DNA of 8,057 nucleotides from Gemmataceae bacterium (GTDB taxonomy: Bacteria > Planctomycetota > Planctomycetia > Gemmatales > Gemmataceae): positions 1 to 8,057 of the forward strand of contig CANLGS010000142.1 in NCBI GenBank assembly GCA_947490035.1, given 5' to 3'. The notes below the pieces were generated by a model. That model saw only the letters and a program-made list of their open reading frames with translations, ran no database searches and was not told the DNA's origin. A program made the translations under genes and the position numbers. The first letter of the stretch is position 1. Every line of letters starts with the position of its first letter. Below, one piece after another: positions 1 to 5,711 of the stretch.

Positions 1-2
1 GG

Positions 3-206
3 GAATATCCCAAAGCAGCGAACAACATAGCAACCGTTGACGCGGATATTAGTACAGGTATAAGTCCAGACGTTCTCCGTGTGTTGCGTGGTGGCTCGTT
101 CGACCGTCGACCGTCGGTGGCTCGTTCCGCCACCCGTGACGGCGGCGTGCGGGTGCTCACTGGCCGCTTCGCCGGCTTTCGTCCGGCGAGGACTTTTACG
201 CCTTGA
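3..206 (+). CDS. DGR target protein, C-terminal end (FGE-sulfatase / C-type-lectin-like fold), 5' truncated by window
   Basis: The frame is open from position 3 (first complete codon) to a TGA at 204-206, giving the last 67 residues of a larger protein. The end contains RVLRGGSF, then a variable stretch with RSA, then GFRPAR. This is the usual closing pattern of formylglycine-generating-enzyme/SUMF1-like domains (RxxRGGSW...RSA.R...GFR), a C-type-lectin-like fold. It is the commonest target fold of bacterial diversity-generating retroelements. The stretch from 77 to 190 is a copy of the template repeat downstream, altered almost only at template adenines, so this gene is the one being diversified. 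The changed residues (for example Asn to Asp, Arg, Val, Thr, Gly, Leu, Phe) lie in the presumed ligand-binding surface. The N-terminal part, any signal peptide and the promoter lie left of the window. The first 80 bases hold 38 G/C, far less GC-rich than the right-hand genes. The fold is inferred from motif and context; the ligand is unknown. Confidence 0.85.
   Translation, partial: EYPKAANNIATVDADISTGISPDVLRVLRGGSFDRRPSVARSATRDGGVRVLTGRFAGFRPARTFTP
77..190 (+). repeat. DGR variable repeat (VR)
   Basis: These 114 bases align without gaps to 1738-1851 (constant offset 1661). I count 86 identities and 28 differences. Of the differences, 23 fall where the template has A; the other five are at 119, 151, 154, 159 and 160. 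Of 28 template adenines only five are unchanged (VR 103, 110, 132, 139, 189). The last 18 bases (173-190) are identical and would serve as the initiation-of-mutagenic-homology (IMH) segment at the 3' end. The 5' block 77-101 is also identical. VR ends 13 bases before the target stop codon, so diversification reaches almost to the C-terminus. Confidence 0.95.
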
Positions 207-244
207 TTTCATTACTGCTTTACTGTTTGATTCTTTGATTTCCT

Positions 245-270
245 CTCCTTACCCCCGAAGGGGGTCGGAG
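245..270 (+). other. Hairpin downstream of VR, candidate DGR homing structure
   Basis: An inner stem pairs 251-256 (ACCCCC) with 260-265 (GGGGGT) around a GAA loop at 257-259. An outer stem pairs CTCC 245-248 with GGAG 267-270, with TT (249-250) opposite C266 as an internal loop. C-GAA-G is known as an unusually stable DNA mini-hairpin loop. In the Bordetella phage BPP-1 system a hairpin/cruciform just 3' of VR promotes target recognition. This one lies 54 bases after VR, further than in BPP-1, in the otherwise AT-rich gap before avd. It could instead be an attenuator or terminator between target and avd, but no T-run follows it. Confidence 0.6.
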
Positions 271-313
271 TCGAAAATTGGAAATACTCAAACGCCCACC
301 GTAGGATTCCGAG

Positions 314-673
314 ATGGGTGGTCTGAAAGAGCAAGTGGAACTGACAGTCATCACCAAGACCTACGACCTGATTCTCTGGTCGTGCAACCACACGAGCAAG
401 TTCCCGCGCAACCACCGCTTCGTTCTGGGCGAACGCATCGAACGCAACCTGTACGACGTGCTGGAAATCCTCATCCGCGCGAAGTACACCAAGCACCGCC
501 AAGAATTACTCGAACAAGCCAACCTCGTGCTGGAAATCCTGCGGTTCCAAATCCGGCTCGCCAAAGACTTGCAGTGCCTCAAGGTCGAGAGCTACGGGTT
601 CGCGGCGAAGGGACTGGACGAGATCGGCAAGCTGGTCGGCGGCTGGCTCAAGACGAGCGGAAACAAAGCATGA
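314..673 (+). CDS. avd: DGR accessory variability determinant (Avd-like four-helix bundle protein)
   Basis: This 119-aa protein matches the Avd / 23S rRNA-intervening-sequence-like family in length and motifs. Near the start is YDLILW (17-22), then [15 protein letters not shown] (30-44), a long amphipathic helical middle with [14 protein letters not shown], and an ending with [13 protein letters not shown]. In studied DGRs, Avd forms a basic pentameric barrel that binds the reverse transcriptase and template RNA and is required for cDNA synthesis and retrohoming. The ATG at 314 is preceded by AGGA at 303-306 with 7-base spacing. The stop (671-673) overlaps the RT start as ATGA, implying translational coupling and fixed stoichiometry. 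No membrane segment or signal peptide is seen, so it should act in the cytoplasm. Family assignment is firm by motif and by position between VR and RT. Confidence 0.9.
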   Translation: MGGLKEQVELTVITKTYDLILWSCNHTSKFPRNHRFVLGERIERNLYDVLEILIRAKYTKHRQELLEQANLVLEILRFQIRLAKDLQCLKVESYGFAAKGLDEIGKLVGGWLKTSGNKA

Positions 674-1737
674 AGCGGCACGGCAACCTGTGGCCCGATG
701 TGGTGTCGTTCGAGGCGCTGCTGCGTGCCGCCGACGGTGCCCGGAGGGGCAAGCGGTTCCGCCCCGCCGTGGCCGCGTTCCACTTCGACCAGGAACGGGC
801 GCTGTGGAAACTGCACGACGAGCTTTCCACCAAGACCTACCAGCCAGGTGCCTACCGCAGCTTCTTCATCCACGAACCCAAGAAGCGGCAAATCAGCGCG
901 GCCCCGTACCGTGATCGCGTCGTTCACCACGCCCTCGTGAACGTGCTGGAGCCGATCTACGAGAAGACGTTCGTCGCCGACTCCTACGCCTGTCGCACGG
1001 GCAAAGGCACGCACGCCGCCGTGAGGCGGTGCCAGGAGTTCGCCCGCCGCCACCGCTACGTCTTGAAGGCCGACATCCAGAAGTTCTTCCCGTCGCTGGA
1101 CCACGAGATCGCGAAGGGCCTGATCGCCCGCAAGATCAAGGACAGGGACGTGCTGTGGCTGGTCGGTCGGATCATCGACCACAGCAACGCGCAGGAAGAG
1201 GTCAACAACTACTTCCCCGGCGACGACCTGTTCACCCCGTTCGAGCGGCGGCGGGGCATCCCCATCGGGAACCAGACGAGCCAGTTCTTCGCCAACGTGT
1301 ACATGGACCCGCTCGACCACTTCGTCAAGGACCGGCTGGGGGTCAAAGGCTACGTCCGGTACGTCGATGACTTCCTGGTCTTCTCCGACGACAAGCAACA
1401 CCTGGCCGAAGTCCGCGAACAGATTCGGGCGTTCCTGGTGCGCCTGCGGCTGGTGCTGCACCCGAAGAAGTGCGCGATCTTCCCGGTCGCGGACGGCATC
1501 CGGTTCCTGGGCTACCGGGTGTTCCCGACGCACCGACTGCTGCCAAAGGAGAACGTCCGGCGGTTCCGCCGCCGGGTGCGGGAAATGGAAGCGGACTACG
1601 CGGCGGGCCGGGTTTCGTTCGCGGCGGTCAACCAGCGGCTGATGAGTTGGGAGGGGCACGCCCGGCAAGCGAACACCGAGCGTCTACGAAAGCGGCTGTT
1701 CGATACAATCCACCTTCAGAGGGCGACGACCGTTTAG
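670..1737 (+). CDS. DGR-type reverse transcriptase
   Basis: This is a 355-aa reverse transcriptase that copies the TR-containing RNA into adenine-mutagenised cDNA. Visible motifs are: fingers with [19 protein letters not shown] (71-89); motif [14 protein letters not shown] with D135; motif [13 protein letters not shown] (194-205); and the catalytic YVDD at 231-234 (D233, D234). Then come LHPKKC (263-268) and RFLGYRVF (278-285). The motif-B form IGNxTSQ, in place of the QGxxxSP of group II intron and retroviral enzymes, is characteristic of DGR reverse transcriptases and is linked to low fidelity at template A. The length fits the family and there is no maturase or endonuclease domain. I chose the ATG at 670 because it overlaps the avd stop and gives a normal N-terminus. 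The frame is open further upstream (from 79), but that part runs through VR and avd out of frame. TR follows directly after the stop. Confidence 0.95.
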   Translation: MKRHGNLWPDVVSFEALLRAADGARRGKRFRPAVAAFHFDQERALWKLHDELSTKTYQPGAYRSFFIHEPKKRQISAAPYRDRVVHHALVNVLEPIYEKTFVADSYACRTGKGTHAAVRRCQEFARRHRYVLKADIQKFFPSLDHEIAKGLIARKIKDRDVLWLVGRIIDHSNAQEEVNNYFPGDDLFTPFERRRGIPIGNQTSQFFANVYMDPLDHFVKDRLGVKGYVRYVDDFLVFSDDKQHLAEVREQIRAFLVRLRLVLHPKKCAIFPVADGIRFLGYRVFPTHRLLPKENVRRFRRRVREMEADYAAGRVSFAAVNQRLMSWEGHARQANTERLRKRLFDTIHLQRATTV

Positions 1738-1851
1738 CCGTGTGTTGCGTGGTGGCTCGTTCAACAATCAACCGTCGAACGCTCGTTCCGCCAACCGTAA
1801 CAACAACGAGCCGGCGAACCGTAACAACAACAACGGCTTTCGTCCGGCGAG
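1738..1851 (+). repeat. DGR template repeat (TR)
   Basis: This is the invariant donor copy of VR, 114 bp, beginning at the base after the RT stop codon (1735-1737). Read in the VR frame from 1742 it encodes VLRGGSF, then 12 Asn codons (11 AAC and one AAT) plus a CAA and a GAG, ending GFRPAS. AAC is the classic DGR codon: changing either or both adenines reaches many amino acids and never makes a stop. All 28 adenines are mutable, and 23 differ in the present VR. TR should not itself be translated. It is read as RNA, probably on the avd-RT transcript, so RNA processing or a separate promoter would decide its availability to the RT. Confidence 0.95.
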
Positions 1852-1869
1852 TACCTTGCCTTGCCGGAA

Positions 1870-2092
1870 TCCGCCGGGCGACCGGCGGAGTGCGCCGAGG
1901 TGCAAAGTCCAGGTGGTCGTCCCGCGTCGGGTCGCCACGGGGCGGTTCGGCCGAATGGTAACCCCGGCCCGGCAGGTCCGGTAGGCCGCAAGGCTCGAAC
2001 GCCCTGCCGGGCCATTTGTTGTCGTCCGCCCCACGGTGCCGGCGGTCCGGTGTCGCGGCCACGAGGTTTCGTAGCCCGCGCCGCGACGGACC
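1870..2092 (+). ncRNA. Candidate structured 3' segment of the DGR template RNA
   Basis: Starting 19 bases after TR is a run of hairpins. (1) 1870-1877 pairs with 1882-1889, 8 bp, closed by a GCGA (GNRA) tetraloop. (2) 1913-1938 has GTGG/CCAC, then CG/CG and CCCG/CGGG around CGT. (3) 1941-1947 pairs with 1960-1965, with one bulge. (4) 1966-1976 pairs with 2003-2013, 11 bp without mismatch, enclosing GCC-GCAA-GGC (1985-1994), another GNRA loop. (5) 2044-2049 pairs with 2087-2092 and 2053-2058 with 2081-2086, enclosing ACGA/TCGT. In BPP-1 a roughly 140-nt spacer RNA 3' of TR is essential for priming cDNA synthesis, and this region has the matching place and size. No gene is seen between 1738 and 2121. 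High GC makes chance stems common, so function is inferred. Hairpin 5 may instead belong to the leader of the next gene. Confidence 0.5.
1966..2025 (+). terminator. Possible intrinsic terminator of the DGR transcript
   Basis: An 11-bp perfect GC-rich stem (1966-1976 with 2003-2013) is followed by a T-rich tract at 2014-2025 (ATTTGTTGTCGT). It is placed where the avd-RT-TR transcript could end. The 26-base loop holds its own GNRA hairpin, and the T tract is interrupted by G and C, so it is not an ideal terminator. A role as part of the template RNA structure fits as well. Confidence 0.35.
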
Positions 2093-2121
2093 CATGTGTC
2101 CCTTCGCGGAGAACCCATCCG

Positions 2122-4044
2122 ATGGCAAAGAAGAAGCCGAAACCGGACGCCCCAAAGTCCAAACGTCGCGGGCCACCGCCACCCGCCGGCCTCCCGTCCC
2201 GCCGCGCGATGGAAGGCGTGATGCGGCAACTCGTCGCCGACCTTCAGGGTACGCCCGCTCCCGACACCCCGCTCGCCCGCGCCCAGAACCTCATCGACGA
2301 GGCGTTCGATGAACCGAACCCAAAGCGCCGCGTCGAACTCGCCCACGAAGCCCTGCGACTCTGCGCTGACTGTGCCGACGCGCACGTCCTCCTGGCCGAA
2401 CACGCCCCGACCCGCAAACAGGCACTCGCGCACTACGAACGCGGGGTCGCCGCCGGCGAGCGGGCAATCGGTCCCGACACTTTCCGCGACGGCGTCGGGC
2501 ACTTCTGGGGCGTCCTCGAAACGCGCCCGTACATGCGCGCCCGGTTGGGACTGGCCCACGCACTCTGGACGAGCGCGAAGCGCGAAGCGTCCGTGCGGCA
2601 CTTGCACGACATGCTCCGGCTGAACCCCAACGACAACCAGGGCGTGCGGTACACCCTCGCGGGGTTCCTGCTGTTCCTCGACCGCGATGCCGAACTCGCG
2701 CAACTGTTCGACCGATACGCGGACGAAGCGTCAGCGGCCTGGGACTACACGAAAGCCCTGCTCGCGTTCCGGCAACACGGGGACACGCCGGATGCCCGCA
2801 AGTTGCTCAAACAAGCCATCAAGACGAACCGGCACGTCCCCGCGTACCTGCTCGGCACGAAGTTCCCGCCGTCCGAACAACTCGACTCCTACAGCCCCGG
2901 CGACGAGAGCGAGGCGCTCGAATACGTCGGCGGATTCCTGGCCGGATGGCGGTCCACGCCGGGGGCTGTCGCCTGGCTGCGAACGACTCTCGCCAAGCCC
3001 AAGCCCGCTCCCAAATCCAAAGAGCCGGGCGCGGCCGCGAAGAAGTTGCTCGCCAAACTCCCGCAGGCGGACGACGTGTGGCAGTGCGATTTTCGCATGC
3101 TGCCGAACTGGATGATGGTCGCGGGTGAGCCGATCCGCCCGTGGGCCGTTCTGGTGACGAGCCGCACCCACGATCTCGTCCTGACCACCCAGGTGTCGGA
3201 GGAACCGCCGACCCCGGCGCTGGTCTGGGACGCGCTCGCGGAGGCCATGCGCAAACCCGCGTCCGCCCGCCCGCACCGGCCGACCACGCTTCAAGTGCGC
3301 GGCGGCGAATGCTGGGAGAACCTGCGGGCGCACATCGAGGAACTGGGTATCGGGTTGGAAGTCGCGGCGGAACTCGATCAGTGGGGCGCGGTCTTCGCGT
3401 CGCTGGCCGAACACACCGGCGGCGAGCGCCGGCCGGGTCTGCTGGAAACGCCCGGCATGACGCCGGAGCGGGTGCACGGGTTCTACGACGCGGCGGCCGG
3501 GTTCTTCCGACAGGCCCCGTGGAAGCGGGTCGGGTCCGAGGGCGCGATCGAGGTCGCGTGCGACCGGTTCGAGGGCGGCCCGTGGTACGCGGTCCTCATG
3601 GGGCAATCGGGTCTGACGACCGGGCTGGCCCTGTACGAAGACCTCGCGGTGTTGAAGCAGATGTGGGCCGGCCCCGGCGACGGGTACGACGACGAGGCCA
3701 ACGCCCGCGCGACGGTCGCGACCAGCGTGACGTTCAACGCGGCGTGGGACATCTCGACCGCCGACCTCGACGCGGCCACGGCACACGACTGGCCGGTCGC
3801 CCGGCCCGACGCCTACCCGGAGGTGTTCCACAAGGGGCGGGGCCTGTCGATGCGGTCGCCGCTGCCGTGGGAGTTGGAACTACTGGAGGGGTGTTTGCGC
3901 GCGGTGCCGGAGTTCGTGCGGCGGCGCGAGCCGGACGACCCGGCGCGCGAAGAGTTCGTGGTGCCGACGGCCGGCGGGCCGGTGAAGTTGGTGCTGTCGT
4001 GGGTGATCGAAGGCGACGTGGAACTGTCGGTGCGGGCGACGTGA
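2122..4044 (+). CDS. TPR (ST7-like) protein with C-terminal uncharacterised domains
   Basis: This 640-aa protein has no signal peptide or membrane segment. Residues 1-23 are a Lys/Pro-rich basic tail. Residues about 45-250 are helical repeats (ARAQNLIDEAFDE, RRVELAHEALRLCADCADAHVLLAE, ALAHYERGVAAGERAIG, RLGLAHALW, DARKLLKQAIKTN) of tetratricopeptide type, resembling the ST7/TPR region of other bacterial proteins. A Lys/Pro/Ala linker at about 291-307 leads to a domain at about 318-435 (WQCDFRMLPNW, GGECWENLRAHIEELGI) that resembles DUF6930-type domains from memory. A further alpha/beta domain fills about 450-640. TPRs suggest a protein-binding role; the function is unknown. The start at 2122 is supported by GGAG at 2108-2111 and the lysine-rich N-terminus. 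The frame is open upstream to 1861, but that part lies in the structured RNA region. It is followed after 4 bases by the dapB remnant. I see no evidence that it belongs to the DGR. Confidence 0.75.
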   Translation: MAKKKPKPDAPKSKRRGPPPPAGLPSRRAMEGVMRQLVADLQGTPAPDTPLARAQNLIDEAFDEPNPKRRVELAHEALRLCADCADAHVLLAEHAPTRKQALAHYERGVAAGERAIGPDTFRDGVGHFWGVLETRPYMRARLGLAHALWTSAKREASVRHLHDMLRLNPNDNQGVRYTLAGFLLFLDRDAELAQLFDRYADEASAAWDYTKALLAFRQHGDTPDARKLLKQAIKTNRHVPAYLLGTKFPPSEQLDSYSPGDESEALEYVGGFLAGWRSTPGAVAWLRTTLAKPKPAPKSKEPGAAAKKLLAKLPQADDVWQCDFRMLPNWMMVAGEPIRPWAVLVTSRTHDLVLTTQVSEEPPTPALVWDALAEAMRKPASARPHRPTTLQVRGGECWENLRAHIEELGIGLEVAAELDQWGAVFASLAEHTGGERRPGLLETPGMTPERVHGFYDAAAGFFRQAPWKRVGSEGAIEVACDRFEGGPWYAVLMGQSGLTTGLALYEDLAVLKQMWAGPGDGYDDEANARATVATSVTFNAAWDISTADLDAATAHDWPVARPDAYPEVFHKGRGLSMRSPLPWELELLEGCLRAVPEFVRRREPDDPAREEFVVPTAGGPVKLVLSWVIEGDVELSVRAT

Positions 4045-4048
4045 GAGA

Positions 4049-4472
4049 ATGACTGACCGTTTCGTGCGTCGGACCCTAAGCGAAGACATCGAGCGGGCCG
4101 CGCTCACCGCCATGTCGGGCGTGGTCGCGGCCGGCAACTTCTCGCTCACCGCCGCACTCCTCAAACACTTCGCCTTGATCGCGGCCAAGTACCTGCCCTC
4201 GCGCGAGGTGATCGACTGCGGTCACGCGGGCAAGCGGACGCACCCAGCGGCACCGCCCGCGAACTGGCGGAGGCGCTCGGCGCGGTCGGCTGCCGGGGTA
4301 TGTGCTGGCGGTCGAGGCCCTATTCGGTCTGCCCCACGAGCTGCTGACGATCCGGCACGACGTGGGCAAGAGCGCCGCGCCGTATGTGAACGGGACGCTC
4401 CTGGCGGCGCGGAAGGTGATGGGCGTGACGGGGCTGGTGCGGGGGCTGGACCGGCTGCTGTTCGCGTCGTGA
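4049..4472 (+). pseudogene. dapB: dapB remnant (4-hydroxy-tetrahydrodipicolinate reductase C-terminal domain), frameshifted
   Basis: Three frames must be joined to recover the family pattern. Frame of 4049: VVAAGNFSLTAALLKHFALIAAKYLP...EVID, then AGKR. Frame of 4246: SGTARELAEALGAV. Frame of 4290: LPGYVLAVEALFGLPHE, TIRHDVGKSAAPYVNGTLLAARKV and GLVRGLDRLLF, to TGA at 4470-4472. These are the C-terminal substrate-binding/tetramerisation domain of lysine-pathway DapB, including KxDAPSGTA, whose Lys is catalytic. One missing base near 4237 explains the first shift. A deletion near 4288 has removed roughly 30 residues that normally precede LPGY. The N-terminal NAD(P)-binding Rossmann domain is absent: homology starts just after the preceding gene's stop. 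Product cannot be active. A functional dapB is presumably elsewhere in the genome. The assignment rests on recalled family motifs. Confidence 0.75.
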
Positions 4473-4478
4473 GGCGCT

Positions 4479-4559
4479 GGCCGGTAGTTATCGCTCAGTT
4501 TCGCACGGGTATAATACACAGGACACTTCCCGTGCGAAACTGAGCGATAACAACCGGCC
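4479..4559. repeat. 81-bp near-perfect inverted repeat (MITE-like, IS-end remnant or bidirectional terminator)
   Basis: The left arm 4479-4509 and right arm 4529-4559 are 31-base reverse complements with a single mismatch (A4486 opposite A4552). They are separated by a 19-base AT-rich centre (4510-4528) that begins TATAAT. The element sits between the converging dapB remnant (stop 4472) and methyltransferase (stop 4569), so it may end both transcripts. The arms are longer and more perfect than usual for a terminator and have no flanking T-run. The AT-rich arm part (GTTATCGCTCAGTTTCGCA) differs from surrounding composition and looks like transposon terminal inverted repeats brought together. 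I found no clear target-site duplication. Confidence 0.8.
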
Positions 4560-4568
4560 GCCGACGGG

Positions 4569-5597
4569 CTACCGCTTGACGGCCAGCACCGCGTCCACCG
4601 GCGCGCCCGTCGTCTGGCCGTCCACCTCCGCGAATCCGGCGCGCCGCAGCAGGTCCGCGTACTCGCCCAGCGTCCGCTCCTTGCCCTCGGTCACGAGCAG
4701 CATGTTCAGGTCTTGCATCTGCGCCAGGTCCGGGCCGGTCCGGTCGTCGGCGATCAACTTCTCCGCCACCAGCACGCCCCCGCCGACCGGCAAGGTGTCG
4801 CACACCTTCCGCAACAGCGTGAGAATCTTGTCTTCCGACCAGTCGTGCAGCACGCGTCCCAGCGCGTACAGGTCGGCGTCCGGCAGCGGGTCCGTGAAGA
4901 AATCCCCGGCGGTCACCTCGACCCGGTCGGCCACCTCGGTCGCGCTCACCAGTTCTTGCGCGAGCGGGACGACCTGCGGCAGGTCGAGGACGACGGCCCG
5001 GAGTGCCGGGTAGCGGCGGCACGCGGCGACCGCCAAGTGCCCGGTCGCGCCGCCCAGGTCCGCAAGCCGCCGGAACCGCGACAGGTCGAACGCCTCGACG
5101 ACGCGCGGCGAGGAAATCAGCCCGAACCCGTTCATCCCCATCAGGAACTCGCGCTGTAATTCCGGGGTGGAAAAGATGCTGGCGAACACCGGGCCGTCCC
5201 ACCCGAACGTCCGCTTCCACCCGGCGTCGCCGGCCCGCACCGCACCGTCCAGGTCGCCCCACAACTTCCACAGAATCTCGTCGGTGAACCGCAGGTATCC
5301 GGTCATTCGCTGCGGGCTGGATTGAGTCAGGTACGCGGTCGCGGTGGGCGTGTTGGCGAACCCGGCCGGGGCGCGGGCGAGCAGGCGGAGGCCGACCAGG
5401 GCGTCGAGCAGCCGGGCGAGCGCGTCCGGGTGCGCGCCCAGTTCGGCCGCCAGCGCGGGGGCGGCCTTTGGCCCGGCCGTCAGCGCGTCGAACACGCCGA
5501 GGGTGACCCCGGCGAACATGGTCTTCGAGCGGCGGAACGCGGTGAGCAGGTCGAGGACCGGGGCGGGGTCGGGGGGCATGGCGTCGGTGGCGGTCAC
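4569..5597 (-). CDS. SAM-dependent O-methyltransferase (COMT / acetylserotonin O-methyltransferase-like)
   Basis: This 342-aa enzyme should transfer a methyl group from S-adenosylmethionine to a hydroxyl of a small aromatic or polyketide-like molecule; the substrate is unknown. An N-terminal winged-helix dimerisation domain covers about 12-100 (VFDALTAGP, LARLLDALVGLRLL). The Rossmann-type methyltransferase domain begins with DLGGATG (180-186), the glycine-rich SAM motif. It continues with DLPQVV (205-210), GDFF (231-234), and VLHDWSEDK (249-257), where H251 matches the catalytic base of plant-type O-methyltransferases. EGKERTLGEYADLLRRAGF follows near the C-terminus. I chose the GTG at 5597-5595 because AGGAG (complement of 5605-5609) lies 7 bases upstream; an ATG six codons further in (5579) is the alternative. 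It is divergent from the DUF2252 gene across 114 bases and convergent with the dapB remnant. No biosynthetic cluster is visible, so it appears to be a stand-alone gene. Confidence 0.88.
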   Translation of the reverse strand: MTATDAMPPDPAPVLDLLTAFRRSKTMFAGVTLGVFDALTAGPKAAPALAAELGAHPDALARLLDALVGLRLLARAPAGFANTPTATAYLTQSSPQRMTGYLRFTDEILWKLWGDLDGAVRAGDAGWKRTFGWDGPVFASIFSTPELQREFLMGMNGFGLISSPRVVEAFDLSRFRRLADLGGATGHLAVAACRRYPALRAVVLDLPQVVPLAQELVSATEVADRVEVTAGDFFTDPLPDADLYALGRVLHDWSEDKILTLLRKVCDTLPVGGGVLVAEKLIADDRTGPDLAQMQDLNMLLVTEGKERTLGEYADLLRRAGFAEVDGQTTGAPVDAVLAVKR

Positions 5598-5711
5598 GGC
5601 GATTCTCCTGCGGGATCGGGAAGCGGGCGTGGGGGTGGGGGTTGGTGTATGATCCGGGGCACCGGCCGGGCGTCGGCCCCGTCCCGCACGTCGAACGCGA
5701 TTGAGGAACCA

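Noticed and set aside
79..669. Long upstream extension of the RT frame (552 aa if started at 79)
   Set aside because: It runs through VR and avd in another frame, has no family-like sequence, and the ATGA overlap gives a clear start at 670.
592..1668. 358-aa open frame on the minus strand opposite the RT
   Set aside because: It is the GC-rich antisense shadow of the RT; no motifs, and the plus frame has all catalytic residues.
1742..1984. 80-aa frame starting in TR as a gene
   Set aside because: It is open only because TR mirrors the coding VR; beyond 1851 the sequence is not protein-like.
1861..2121. N-terminal extension of the TPR protein into the region after TR
   Set aside because: The translation is Gly/Arg/Pro-rich without pattern; GGAG plus ATG at 2122 with a typical Lys-rich start fits better, and the region is full of hairpins.
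2731..3831. 366-aa minus-strand frame opposite the TPR gene
   Set aside because: Low-complexity Arg/Gly/Val-rich shadow; the plus strand has coherent TPR helices.
4510..4515. Perfect TATAAT in the centre of the 81-bp palindrome as a promoter
   Set aside because: No TTGACA-like box lies 16-18 bases upstream, and both flanking genes point inward, so nothing obvious would be transcribed.
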